A stretch of DNA of 64,000 bases. Origin: an uncultured Anaeromusa sp. (lineage in GTDB: Bacteria > Bacillota > Negativicutes > Anaeromusales > Anaeromusaceae). The notes below the pieces were generated by a model. It was given only the letters and a program-made list of their open reading frames with translations, searched no databases and had not been told where the DNA came from. The stretch lies in contig NZ_OY764902.1 of NCBI RefSeq assembly GCF_963668665.1, forward strand, positions 1,553,501 through 1,617,500. Direction: 5' to 3'. The translations under genes and the position numbers were made by a program. Shown piece after piece: positions 40,107 through 48,405 of this stretch (position 1 is its first letter; each line of letters opens with the position of its first letter).

Positions 40107-41524
40107 CAATGTCAAAAACCTATCGTGGAATAAACTGTAAAAAGCAATAAAAAGACTTGACAACTAGAACGTCACCTAATAATCGAAAAGGATACGTTTT
40201 ATAGATCGTATACTACTTTCGATGATGGTGATGTAGCGTGATAAACCAACTATTTACCCAATTGAGAGATGCTCTTACGGACGTAAGTTTTATGTGTACG
40301 CATCGAACAAAAGCTACGTATTTTACTCGTTCTACCTGCACATTGGATTTCAAACGGCTTATGGCATTTACTTTGAAATTACCCAAGGGGGCGATGCAAA
40401 TTGAATTAAATCAGTTTTTTAAAAAGTTTTTGCCAAGTTCAGAGCCCCAACGTGCTGCTTCTCTAAAAAAAGCACGGTTAAAAGTTGCGCCGTCGGCCTT
40501 TGTAGAGCTGATTAATGATGCGTTATCCACGATATACAAAAGTCCTTTTCAAGGCTTTCGAGGGTATCGAGTAGTTGCTGTGGATGGTTCGGTTTTCGAA
40601 GTGCCAACTTATGCTAAATCTATATTTGGCACGTTAAACGCATCGGGTGCCAAAGTGGCAAAAGCTCAGATTTGCAATTTATATGATGTATATAACCATA
40701 TCATATTAGAAGGAGAAATTGCTCCTTACGTAACTAGCGAAAGGACGCAGGCTGCGCGGTTAATTGAACGTCTTGAAGAGAAAAGTCGTCACTTAGAAAT
40801 AGAAAACCTCTATCTGTTTGATCGTGGTTTTCCTTCGAGGGAACTCATCCGCACATTAGGAAGCAGCCCGTATATCTTTCGCGTAAGCAAGGCTTTTTTA
40901 GCGCCGATTAATCGCGCAAATCAAGCGGATCAGTTGGTTGAAATCACGGATGATCAAGGAAATCAGCACCAAGTGCGAGTCCTAAACATTACGTTGCCAT
41001 CAGGTGCAACCGAGAAACTGTTTAGCAATATCATTGACGAGAAGGTTACAATAGAGGATTTTAAAGAGCTCTACCAAAAACGCTGGGAAATTGAAACGCA
41101 GTATCGTACGTTAAAATCTGTCTTTGAAATTGAGTGCTTTAGCAGCTCTAATCTTCAGCTAATAGAGCAAGATTTTTATGCTGCAATTTATGTTTTCAAT
41201 TTGCTAGCAGTTGCTCAAAACTATGCCAATGAGGAATTGAAGCAAGAAAAAGCAGACCTTACTTATGAGTATAAGACGAATACTAATGTCGCATTTTCCG
41301 AGTTGAAAGATATGGTTCTGGACATTGTATTGAGCAAAAACCCACTCAAGAAGCTTTTTGTCATGCGCAAGCTTCTAAATCGAATCAAACGCTATAGTTT
41401 GCCGGTGCGTCCAAACAGAGCCTCTACGCCTCGGAAAGTTAGGTTTGCTTGCGTCAAATTCCCATTTAATACAAGGAGAAATCATTGAAATGGATTTTTC
41501 TGGAATTATAGGTTTTTGACATTG
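40107..41524 (+). mobile_element. IS4-family insertion sequence, complete, 1418 bp
   Basis: Perfect 17-bp terminal inverted repeats CAATGTCAAAAACCTAT at both ends. An exact 10-bp target duplication CTTTGGCAAG is present at 40097-40106 and 41525-41534. One intact transposase gene lies inside. Removing the element leaves CCCCCTTTGGCAAGGGGG, so the insertion is at the loop of a small palindrome. Confidence 0.95.
40238..41488 (+). CDS. IS4-family transposase
   Basis: 416 residues, full length. DDE catalytic domain with VVAVDGSVFEVP (first Asp), LYLFDRGFPSRELI (second Asp) and the C-terminal YQKRWEIETQYRTLKS, the Y-x2-R-W-x-I-E signature holding the catalytic Glu. The start is GTG 40238. Base composition is more AT-rich than the flanking genes, as expected for recent arrival. 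No frameshift or stop is present. Confidence 0.95.
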   Translation: MINQLFTQLRDALTDVSFMCTHRTKATYFTRSTCTLDFKRLMAFTLKLPKGAMQIELNQFFKKFLPSSEPQRAASLKKARLKVAPSAFVELINDALSTIYKSPFQGFRGYRVVAVDGSVFEVPTYAKSIFGTLNASGAKVAKAQICNLYDVYNHIILEGEIAPYVTSERTQAARLIERLEEKSRHLEIENLYLFDRGFPSRELIRTLGSSPYIFRVSKAFLAPINRANQADQLVEITDDQGNQHQVRVLNITLPSGATEKLFSNIIDEKVTIEDFKELYQKRWEIETQYRTLKSVFEIECFSSSNLQLIEQDFYAAIYVFNLLAVAQNYANEELKQEKADLTYEYKTNTNVAFSELKDMVLDIVLSKNPLKKLFVMRKLLNRIKRYSLPVRPNRASTPRKVRFACVKFPFNTRRNH

Positions 41525-41534
41525 CTTTGGCAAG

Positions 41535-41664
41535 GGGGACTTTCACTTTGCCGCCCTTGTTAAAGGGAGGTGCCGCCACAGTGGCGGAGGGATTCGGCTC
41601 TTGTTAAAAAATACCGTATCCCGTAACCCTCCTGCGTACCCTCACTCTACTCCTGTTCAAAACC
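41535..41664. repeat. Continuation of the interrupted repeat plus minus-strand C copy
   Basis: 41535-41600 (with TTAAAGGGAGGTGCCGCCAC and GTGGCGGAGGGATTCGG) continues the sequence broken by the IS4 element. The C repeat at 41629-41664, on the minus strand, reads TTTTGAACAGGAGTAGAGTG then AGGGTACGCAGGAGGG and begins 16 nt after the stop of the alcohol dehydrogenase. Confidence 0.65.
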
Positions 41665-41679
41665 CGTTTCTTCTTTTTC

Positions 41680-42861
41680 TTACCCCCGAGCCAAGAGGAA
41701 GATGTTTTTCATGTCTTCTTGATGGAGAACCTGGAAAGCGCCGATCGTCCGCTTGCCTTCAAAGCTGCACTTATAAGCCAGCTCATCAATCTGCGCATCG
41801 CTGACTTCGAGGCCTAATTCTTTTAAAGAGGTGGGCATGCCGATGGACGTGTAGAAGTTTTCCATGGATTTGATGCCGGCGAGAGAGGTATTGTCCGGCG
41901 AAGCGAAGTTATTGGCGATACCTAGGACATTGACGGCGAATTGGGCAAAACGGGCTGGATTGGTTTTTTGAACATAACGGGCCCAACTACCCCAGATGGC
42001 GGCCAAGCCTGCGCCATGAGCCACGTCGAAAATGCCGCTCAATTCGTGCTCTAGCTGATGGCAGGCCCAGTCTCCTAGACTGCGATGGCCGGTGAGGTCG
42101 TTGTGGGAAAGGCTGCTGGCCCACATGATTTCCGCCCGGGCATTATAGTTGGCCGGGTCTTTAACCAGGATGCGGGCATTGCGGATGACAGTGCGCATAA
42201 GGGCTTCACTAATGCTGTCGGTCAATTCCATACTGGCGTAGGGGCTGAAATATCGTTCCATCGAGTGCATGAGGATATCGGCGCAGCCGCTGGCAGTCTG
42301 ATACGGAGGCAGCGTGGCTGTTAGCTCAGGGTTCATAATGGCGAATTTACAGCGGCTGTGATCGTTGGTGCAGCCGCGCTTGAGCCAGCCGTCTTCGTTG
42401 GTGATGACCGAGGAGTTGCTCATTTCGCTGCCAGCGGCGGCGATGGTCAAAATGGTTCCCACTGGAAAGCAAGCTTGCGGCTGGGCTTTGCCGCAGTAAA
42501 AATCCCAGACGTCGCCGTCGTAGGCTAGGCCATAGCCGATGGCTTTGGCGGAATCGATAACACTGCCGCCGCCGACAGCTAACAGAAAGTCTACTTTTTC
42601 CTCGCGGCACAATTCGATGCCTTCGCGCACCTTGGAAAGACGGGGATTTGGTACGACGCCGCCGAGGCTGACGTGTTTTAGGCCAGCTTTTTCCAAGGAA
42701 GCATAGACGCGGTCCAGCAGGCCGGAACGTTGCACGCTGCCGCCGCCAAAATGAACCAGTACGGTTTGGCCTTGTTGTTCCGCAATAAGTTGTCCCACTT
42801 GATTTTCCGTGTCTTTGCCGAAAATCACCCGGGTGGGTGCATAGTATTCAAAGTTATTCAT
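41680..42861 (-). CDS. Iron-containing alcohol dehydrogenase (butanol dehydrogenase / YqhD-like)
   Basis: 393 residues. N-terminal NAD(P)-binding domain with LLAVGGGSVIDSAKAIGYGL, and the helical metal domain with ligands in GCADILMHSMERY (Asp, His), HRSLGDWACHQLEHEL and GIFDVAHGAGLAAIWG (His). The N-terminus NNFEYYAPTRVIFGKDTENQ is the BDH/YqhD subgroup pattern, usually NADPH-dependent aldehyde reductases. The start at 42861 has AAGGAG upstream; a longer frame to 42906 lacks a site. It is divergent from the Bcr/CflA exporter. Confidence 0.9.
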   Translation of the reverse strand: MNNFEYYAPTRVIFGKDTENQVGQLIAEQQGQTVLVHFGGGSVQRSGLLDRVYASLEKAGLKHVSLGGVVPNPRLSKVREGIELCREEKVDFLLAVGGGSVIDSAKAIGYGLAYDGDVWDFYCGKAQPQACFPVGTILTIAAAGSEMSNSSVITNEDGWLKRGCTNDHSRCKFAIMNPELTATLPPYQTASGCADILMHSMERYFSPYASMELTDSISEALMRTVIRNARILVKDPANYNARAEIMWASSLSHNDLTGHRSLGDWACHQLEHELSGIFDVAHGAGLAAIWGSWARYVQKTNPARFAQFAVNVLGIANNFASPDNTSLAGIKSMENFYTSIGMPTSLKELGLEVSDAQIDELAYKCSFEGKRTIGAFQVLHQEDMKNIFLLARG

Positions 42862-43061
42862 GATTTGTTCACTCCTTGTAATTTGCAATAAAATAAGAAT
42901 TTCCACATGGAATGATTATTTTCCTCTGCCATACACAAAAAAACAAAACCGATCTTCTAGCAGCGGGGTTAGGTTTGCAGAAAGATACTTGTTGAAATGA
43001 AATGGAATTGTAACACCGTAGTGCTAGGATAGTATAAATGACAACAGAAAGGAAGCTTTTT

Positions 43062-44330
43062 ATGAAAACTAATAGCTGTTTACAGCAAGAAGAAATAACG
43101 ATAGCCCAGCCAGGGAGAAGGCAGCGTTTTTGGCTGGCGTGCTTGTTGGGCCTGATTTCCTCCATGGGTCCGCTTTGTACTGATTTGTATTTGCCGGGGC
43201 TGCCGTTGATGCAGCAAAGTCTTGGCGGCGCTACGCCGTCCCAGGTGCAGTTGAGCCTGACTGCGTCACTCTTGGGTTTGGCCGTCGGGCAGCTTTTGAT
43301 GGGGCCGTATAGTGACGCGGTGGGACGCCACCGGCCATTATGGCTGTCGCTGGGTGTCTTTTCCTTTGCGTCTTTTTGGTGCGCCTTTGCGACATCCGCC
43401 TGGGAATTGGCGGGCGTGCGCCTTTTGCAGGGGCTGGCTGGCGCGGGAGGCATTGTAATCTCTCGGGCGATGGTTAGGGATTTGTACGAAGGGGCGGAGC
43501 TTACCCGCTTTTTCTCTCTTCTTATGCTGATGCATAGCGTCGCGCCGACGCTGGCGCCGACGTTGGGCGGTTTGTTGCTGCAAGTCACCAACTGGCAAGG
43601 TATATTTATTGTCTTGGGGATATTGGGAGTGCTGCTGACGGCAGGGGCTTGGCTGGGTTTAAAAGAAACATTGGCGGAGAAAAATCGTGTTCCCGCCAAT
43701 GGACAGGCCTTGTTAGCCTCCTTTGTTTCCCTGTGGGGCAATCGCTCTTTTCGTTACTATGTTTTGGTCCAAGGTTTTGTGGGAGGCGGTCTGTTTGCCT
43801 ATATTGCCGGGTCTCCCTTTGTGTTGCAAGGAGGCTTTGGCTTGTCAGCCCAGGCCTTCGGTCTCTGCTTTGCAGTGAATAGCTTGGGCGCCTTGCTAAC
43901 GACACAGTTGATCAGGCGCTTTAACCGTCGTTATTCCGATATGTTTTTAATGCGCCTATCTCTGGGCGTTTCGGCGGCAGCCAGCTTGGTGTTATTGGCT
44001 GTGCTTTTTTTGGGCGGTCCGCTTTGGGCGGTCTTGGGCGCGTTGTGGCTCATGGTGGCTTGTGTGGGTTCTACCATGACAACCAGCTTTTCTCTAGCTA
44101 TTCAAGATCAAGCCAAAGCGGCTGGCAGCGCGTCGGCGCTGCTGGGTTTGGTGATGTATGTTTTTGGAGCGGCCGTGTCTCCTTTAGTCGGCTTGGGAGG
44201 AGACGCTCTTTGGCCGATGGGGCTGCTGATAGCGCTTTCTAATGGTGCGGCTCTTTTTTGCGGCTGGCGGGCCTTGCAGCATTCAAGAAACATAATAAAA
44301 GCAAAAGAAGAAAGAATAGTCAAAAAATAA
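43062..44330 (+). CDS. Bcr/CflA-family MFS drug exporter
   Basis: 422 residues, 12 membrane helices. Bcr/CflA signature: SSMGPLCTDLYLPGLPLMQQ in helix 1 and GQLLMGPYSDAVGRHRPLWL (motif A) in the loop after helix 2, then GVRLLQGLAGAGGIVISRAM in helix 4. It exports bicyclomycin-, chloramphenicol- or sulfonamide-like compounds in other bacteria; the substrate here is unknown. ATG 43062 follows AAAGGAAG; ATG 43038 is in frame upstream. Confidence 0.9.
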   Translation: MKTNSCLQQEEITIAQPGRRQRFWLACLLGLISSMGPLCTDLYLPGLPLMQQSLGGATPSQVQLSLTASLLGLAVGQLLMGPYSDAVGRHRPLWLSLGVFSFASFWCAFATSAWELAGVRLLQGLAGAGGIVISRAMVRDLYEGAELTRFFSLLMLMHSVAPTLAPTLGGLLLQVTNWQGIFIVLGILGVLLTAGAWLGLKETLAEKNRVPANGQALLASFVSLWGNRSFRYYVLVQGFVGGGLFAYIAGSPFVLQGGFGLSAQAFGLCFAVNSLGALLTTQLIRRFNRRYSDMFLMRLSLGVSAAASLVLLAVLFLGGPLWAVLGALWLMVACVGSTMTTSFSLAIQDQAKAAGSASALLGLVMYVFGAAVSPLVGLGGDALWPMGLLIALSNGAALFCGWRALQHSRNIIKAKEERIVKK

Positions 44331-44390
44331 TTGACATTTATTGGAGGATATGGTGCCATATAGGTAGATCATTAGTAGGGAGGGTTGGTT

Positions 44391-44723
44391 ATGAAAACGG
44401 GGAAAAAAGCAAAACCTTTAGGCCAAGCGACCGTGCAAGAACTGACCGATCGCAAATGTGGTTTTTGCGGCCTCAATCTGTTGTTTGCAAAAGTGGAGGT
44501 AGAGGAAAAAGCAGCTTGGCTTGTGTGTCCGACCTACGAGGCGCAGCGTGAGTTTTCCAAGAATGAACATTCTGCTTACAAAGTGGCGTTGTCGGAGACC
44601 GCCTATAAACCTGGTGATGAAGCCAGGGAAGAGCAGAGTGTCAAAACCAGCGCCGTAGGTAAGCGGGAACATCATGACCGTCCGAACGTAGTAGCGCCGC
44701 CTCAATCATCGCCCCGTAGATAA
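44391..44723 (+). CDS. Hypothetical small cysteine-motif protein
   Basis: 110 residues; not recognised. A basic N-terminus (MKTGKKAKPLGQATVQELTD) leads to RKCGFCGLNLLFAKVEVEEK and a later single cysteine in WLVCPTYEAQ, which could form a small metal or redox site. The C-terminal 50 residues are polar, rich in Lys, Glu, Ser and Pro, and probably disordered. AGGGAGGG lies 7 nt before ATG 44391. It is followed by a perfect terminator. Confidence 0.55.
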   Translation: MKTGKKAKPLGQATVQELTDRKCGFCGLNLLFAKVEVEEKAAWLVCPTYEAQREFSKNEHSAYKVALSETAYKPGDEAREEQSVKTSAVGKREHHDRPNVVAPPQSSPRR

Positions 44724-44725
44724 GC

Positions 44726-44765
44726 GCAGGCCTCTTCCGGTTGCCGGAAGAGGCCTGCTTTTTCT
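44726..44765 (+). terminator. Strong rho-independent terminator
   Basis: GCAGGCCTCTTCCGG pairs perfectly with CCGGAAGAGGCCTGC around TTG, then TTTTTCT. Confidence 0.93.
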
Positions 44766-44766
44766 C

Positions 44767-44998
44767 TATAGCAGAATTTATAAGTTTCGAGAGGCTGGGA
44801 AAGGAGGACTGGCGGGGGTATGGATAACGAACCGCGAAATACACGAAATACGCGAAAGGGGATTTTAAACCTAGGAGTTTCTGTATAAACGGCGGCATAA
44901 CTGTATTTGAGACAAGATTTCCGCGCGCTTCACAAAAACAACGGCGGTTGCAGTAACCCTCATTCATACCCTCCCGCGACTCCGGTTCTCTTGTTCCA
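44767..44998. repeat. Composite repeat: leader fragment, CGCGAAA tandem, left end of B, inverted C
   Basis: AGCAGAATTTATAAGTTT is the leader start. GAACCGCGAAATACACGAAA then TACGCGAAAGGG (44829-44860) is the tandem also at 40001. TAACTGTATTTGAGACAAGA at 44898 is the left end of hairpin B without its right half. The C repeat on the minus strand (44957-44998) begins TGGAACAAGAGAACCGGAGT, 9 nt after the stop of the shell-protein gene. Confidence 0.65.
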
Positions 44999-45006
44999 TC
45001 CAACTC

Positions 45007-45306
45007 CTACTGCTTTTCCGCCAGTTGAATAGAGGCGATAGCGGCGTTGACCGCTTCGTTGTTGCCGAAAAAAGCCATAGTATTGATATGCTGGGGGCAG
45101 TTGCCGACAATTTCCGCTGCTACAACATTCCCGGCTTTTTGAGCAATATCGGCGAAATAAAAGAGGCTGGGCACGTCGGTTTGAATCAGGCCGATGGCGT
45201 CAAAATGAAGGCCTTCGAGCTGTTTTTTAGCCTCTGGTGCTGTACGGCGCAGCAGCATGGCTACCGTATTGGGACGAGGAGCGCGGATAATGCGTGTCGT
45301 AAGCAT
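45007..45306 (-). CDS. Orphan bacterial-microcompartment shell-like protein (EutS/PduU-like)
   Basis: 99 residues. After a short N-terminal segment (LTTRIIRAPRPNTVAMLL) comes a BMC-like domain: FDAIGLIQTDVPSLFYFADI, then AQKAGNVVAAEIVG and TMAFFGNNEAVNAAIASIQL. The N-terminal strand before the domain resembles the permuted EutS/PduU group. No enzyme, second shell protein or signature operon is near. The start at 45306 has GGAAGGTG upstream. The BMC fold is likely but not certain; the function outside a compartment is unknown. Confidence 0.6.
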   Translation of the reverse strand: MLTTRIIRAPRPNTVAMLLRRTAPEAKKQLEGLHFDAIGLIQTDVPSLFYFADIAQKAGNVVAAEIVGNCPQHINTMAFFGNNEAVNAAIASIQLAEKQ

Positions 45307-45425
45307 GAAAATCACCTTCCTTATGCTCTATCATACGTCGAAGAGAGTGGGGAGAAGAGGCAGTCTATTGCGGAGTTGTTACGTATTTTTGCTCTCTAAA
45401 CGAGAATCGCCTTTGTTGGCAGCGT

Positions 45426-45683
45426 CATTGTATTGGAGACAAGATTTGCGCGCGTCTCGCAAAAGCGGGCGAAGGCGGCAGTTTCTTAACTCGTTGCGCT
45501 CAAACAGGCGAAACTGTGCTTCGCCGTAGCCCGCGTTTGCGTCCTGCGGACCGTCTTGCTCCAATAAAAGTCTCCAATACAATGATCGCCGTCGCCGCTG
45601 CCCTCCATTTATTCCTGTTCAAAATCCCGTACCATGTTTTTCTCCTGCGTACCCTCACGCGACTCAGGTTCTCTTGTTCAATC
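45426..45683. repeat. Full hairpin B followed by two inverted C repeats
   Basis: Hairpin B (45426-45584): CATTGTATTGGAGAC pairs with GTCTCCAATACAATG; inner arms GGCGAAGGCGGCAGTTTC and GAAACTG...CTTCGCC follow. Against copy 27521 the end pairs TTTGAGAC/GTCTCAAA have become TTGGAGAC/GTCTCCAA, keeping pairing. A short C fragment is at 45600-45624 and a full minus-strand copy at 45642-45683, 26 nt after the stop of the DUF3089 gene. In the 393-bp gap, 45307-45425 shows nothing else recognisable. Confidence 0.75.
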
Positions 45684-45708
45684 CCTGCGTTTCGTGCCTT
45701 CTCATTCT

Positions 45709-46701
45709 CTACGACGCTTGCTTCAGCCCGTGCTTAGCTTCGTAGGCTTTGATGCGGTCCGCAACGTTTTGCTGCAGGTTGCGATAAAAGAAGAGGTAGT
45801 CATACACATGGTAGACTCCTGGTTGGAAGAGATCCAGCATAGGAGGGTAGTTGGCGCTGTCAATGTCGGTAACCTTCAAAGAGCCTCGCGTCGGATCCAA
45901 GTAGGCGCCAGTAAGCTGCGGAACTTCTTTGGTGATTTCGCCGTGGTAGTTGACAAAGACGGCCCCGAGATTCAGCGATTTGTCGGCAGGCTCGCTGGTG
46001 GTTTTCCAGTTCAACGGGTTGATGCTCAATGTTTTTTCCGGCACCAGCAAGGAAGAGGTTACCTCTGGAGCTTCGGTATTGAAGGAAATAACGACGCCTG
46101 TATCTGCGGCATGTTGCGCCATTTTTAACTGGGGATACTGCATGGCTTCTGTTGGAGTGACCGGCCAGCCGATGGCATAGGCGGCGACCAATTTTTGCTG
46201 TAATGCCGGATCGCGGTATACGTCTTTAATCAGGCGCAGCACCATGTCGCCTCCCTGGCTGAACCCGGCAAGAATCACCGGGCGTCCTTGGTTGTATTCC
46301 CTCAGGTAATAGGTGAAGGCCGCCTTGACATCTTCATAGGCGAGAGAGAAATAAGGACTGCTTTGCTGGCGCGGCAGCTTGTACATGGATAAAGAAGCTT
46401 GGCGGTAGTAGGGGGCGTAAAAATTACATTCTTGATCGTAAATGCCTTTTTCCATGAGGGTGGCGCCAAGAAAGAATTGGCGGGCCTGCGGGTCGTCTAC
46501 AGGCATGTTATGCTGTTCGGCGCTGCCCATGTAGGCAGTGGGGCAGACGAAAAAGACATCTACCGCGTGTCCTGATTTTGCCGGTTCTCCTTGAAAGGCC
46601 CAGTTGCCGGAGGAGGCATAGTTTAGGGGAGCGCCGTGGGCGCTGCTAAACACAAGCAGGCAAAAGAAGAAAGGAAATAGAATACGTGGCCATAGTCGCA
46701 T
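45709..46701 (-). CDS. Exported DUF3089-family alpha/beta-hydrolase-like protein
   Basis: 330 residues with a signal peptide (about 1-23, cleavage near AHG-AP). DUF3089 features: DVFFVCPTAYMGSAEQHNMP, NFYAPYYRQASLSMYKL and the nucleophile elbow VILAGFSQGGDMVLRLIKDV, a G-x-S-x-G serine. Late NLGAVFVNYHGEITKEVPQL and VYDYLFFYRNLQQNV complete the family pattern. Probably a periplasmic or surface esterase-like enzyme; the substrate is unknown. The start at 46701 has AAGAAGGA upstream. Confidence 0.82.
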   Translation of the reverse strand: MRLWPRILFPFFFCLLVFSSAHGAPLNYASSGNWAFQGEPAKSGHAVDVFFVCPTAYMGSAEQHNMPVDDPQARQFFLGATLMEKGIYDQECNFYAPYYRQASLSMYKLPRQQSSPYFSLAYEDVKAAFTYYLREYNQGRPVILAGFSQGGDMVLRLIKDVYRDPALQQKLVAAYAIGWPVTPTEAMQYPQLKMAQHAADTGVVISFNTEAPEVTSSLLVPEKTLSINPLNWKTTSEPADKSLNLGAVFVNYHGEITKEVPQLTGAYLDPTRGSLKVTDIDSANYPPMLDLFQPGVYHVYDYLFFYRNLQQNVADRIKAYEAKHGLKQAS

Positions 46702-46734
46702 GCAGGTTCCTTCTTTCTGTGTAAAATCGGGAAA

Positions 46735-46830
46735 GTGAACAAGAGAACCTGAGTGACCGGAGGATACGTAGGAGAAAACAATGATATCATCCTCCTGCGA
46801 GCCCTCGCGAGACTCTGATTCTCTTGCTCG
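46735..46830. repeat. Inverted pair of C repeats
   Basis: The plus copy (46735-46774: GTGAACAAGAGAACCTGAGT, GACCGGAGGATACGTAGGAG) faces the minus copy (46791-46830: CCTCCTGCGAGCCCTCGCGA, GACTCTGATTCTCTTGCTCG), 16 bp apart. They can pair as one long hairpin. The minus copy begins 17 nt after the glutaredoxin stop. Confidence 0.75.
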
Positions 46831-46846
46831 AATCTTCGCTTCTTTG

Positions 46847-47083
46847 CTACTCGGCAGCTACGGCTAAGGCTTCGTCAAGTTCTTCGCGTTCAAAGCCGAC
46901 AATCAGGCGGCCGTTGATGCTGGTAACGGGGACGCTCAGTTGTTTGGTCAGCGCCAGCAGTTCCTTGCGGCCTTCTAGATCGCTTTCAATGTTGACTTCT
47001 TGAAATTTAACTTGCCGCAGTTCAAGGTACTTTTTGACCTTTTGGCACCAGGGACAGTCGGGAATGGAATAGACTTTAATCAT
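46847..47083 (-). CDS. Glutaredoxin-like (NrdH-type) thiol protein
   Basis: 78 residues, thioredoxin fold. Active site CPWC at residues 10-13 (SIPDCPWCQKVKKYLE), the cis-proline in LSVPVTSINGRLIVGF and the tail EREELDEALA. It reduces protein disulfides, possibly using the flavoprotein encoded just upstream on the same strand (inference). The start at 47083 has GGGGGTC upstream. Confidence 0.88.
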   Translation of the reverse strand: MIKVYSIPDCPWCQKVKKYLELRQVKFQEVNIESDLEGRKELLALTKQLSVPVTSINGRLIVGFEREELDEALAVAAE

Positions 47084-47140
47084 GGTAAAGACCCCCTCAT
47101 ATATAGATTTTATATAAGAAAAAATGTACGTTTTTTTATA

Positions 47141-47217
47141 TCCTCATTCGAACCCTCCGGTTCTCGTCGCGACTCCTGTTCAAGCCCTCCGTCGCGCCCT
47201 CCATCTACTCCTGTTTA
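47141..47217 (-). repeat. Double C repeat overlapping the stop of the flavoprotein gene
   Basis: Two C-like units in tandem on the minus strand: GATTTAAACAGGAGTAGATG then GAGGGCGCGACGGAGGG, and CTTGAACAGGAGTCGCGACG then AGAACCGGAGGGTTCGAATG. The first unit contains the TAG stop (47205-47207) and encodes the last residues GFKQE. Confidence 0.7.
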
Positions 47218-48158
47218 AATCCCGTACTCCGCTGCCCGGTCAAGTACCGTTCCGCCAAAAGAGCCGCTACGGTACCGTCGGCAGCGGCGGTTGTCAGCTG
47301 CCGGATGGGTTTAGTCCGGATATCGCCAGCGGCGAAGACACCGGGAACATTGGTTTCACAGCTTTCCCCTGCGATAATGTGGCCGCTGGCGTGCAGGGTA
47401 ATATCTTGGCTGTACAGGCTGGTTCTGGGAATGACGCCAATATTGACGAAAATACCGTCCAAGTCCAGTGTTCGCTGCTCCTTAGTATGGACATTTTCCA
47501 CGACAACCCTTTGCAGCTCTGTTTCGCCGGCGGCGGAGAGAATTTGGGTCTGGAAAAGAAATTCTGTATTAGGCAAGTCTAGCACTGCTTGTTGTTCCGT
47601 AGGTTCCGCTGTCATTTGCGGTGAACGATGGATCAGGTATAGTTTTTTGGCGTATTTGCTTAAAACCTTTAGGGCCCCGGCTGCCGCATTGCCGCCGCCG
47701 ACGACGGCGACAGTTTTTCCTTCATACAGGTGACCGTCACAAAGTTCGCAGTAATGAATGCCGTGGCTGCGAAAGCGTTTTTCTTCGGCAATGGGAAGCT
47801 GGCGGCGCTCCATGCCGCCAGCAAGAATAACCGCTTGCGGCTGGTATACGGCGCTGTGTGTTTCTACGACTTTTTCAGCGGCGGTCAGCTTCGCGCTGAG
47901 GACTTGGTCGAATTCATCTAAAACAGCGCCTGCTTCTAGGGCTTGCTGTTCCAGCGTTTTAACCAAGTCGCTGCCTTTGACTTTGGGTAGGCCAGGGTAG
48001 TTTTCCACGATATAGGCGTCGCGAATTTGTCCGCCCACCAGGGCATCTTCCAGTATCAACGTATTAAGTTTCATGCGCGCTGCGTATAGACCGGCAGTCA
48101 GGCCGGCGACGCCGGCGCCGATGATGAGCAAATCTAGCGGTTTATGGGGCTTGGACAT
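47205..48158 (-). CDS. trxB: Thioredoxin reductase-like FAD/NAD(P) flavoprotein
   Basis: 317 residues. FAD-binding LLIIGAGVAGLTAGLYAARM, redox-active pair in GIHYCELCDGHLYEG (C-x-x-C, with E-L where most enzymes have A-T), NAD(P)-binding VAVVGGGNAAAGALKVLSKY and the C-terminal GVFAAGDIRTKPIRQLTTAA. It likely reduces the glutaredoxin-like protein 121 bp downstream or another thiol carrier. The NAD(P) motif lacks the usual HRR..R of NADPH enzymes (reads LIHRSPQ), so the cofactor may differ. The end of the coding sequence lies in a C repeat. Confidence 0.85.
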   Translation of the reverse strand: MSKPHKPLDLLIIGAGVAGLTAGLYAARMKLNTLILEDALVGGQIRDAYIVENYPGLPKVKGSDLVKTLEQQALEAGAVLDEFDQVLSAKLTAAEKVVETHSAVYQPQAVILAGGMERRQLPIAEEKRFRSHGIHYCELCDGHLYEGKTVAVVGGGNAAAGALKVLSKYAKKLYLIHRSPQMTAEPTEQQAVLDLPNTEFLFQTQILSAAGETELQRVVVENVHTKEQRTLDLDGIFVNIGVIPRTSLYSQDITLHASGHIIAGESCETNVPGVFAAGDIRTKPIRQLTTAAADGTVAALLAERYLTGQRSTGFKQE

Positions 48159-48405
48159 GACGGCAGCCTCCTCAGTGTAAAGTACTCTATGTTAATTAAA
48201 TTGTAGGTTGAGGAAATCGAGAAGTCAAGAAAGGCTTTTTGGTTGCCTCTATTCTCTATTGAGAATCGGACTAAAAAGAAATGGCAAGTACGAAAAAGCA
48301 TCCTAAAGGCAGGGAAAAAAGACGTAAGACTCGAAAAAGAAAACTGTGAATAAAGAAAATAAATGAAAAGTTGTATGTAAGAAAGCATAGAAGGAGGCTG
48401 GCATT

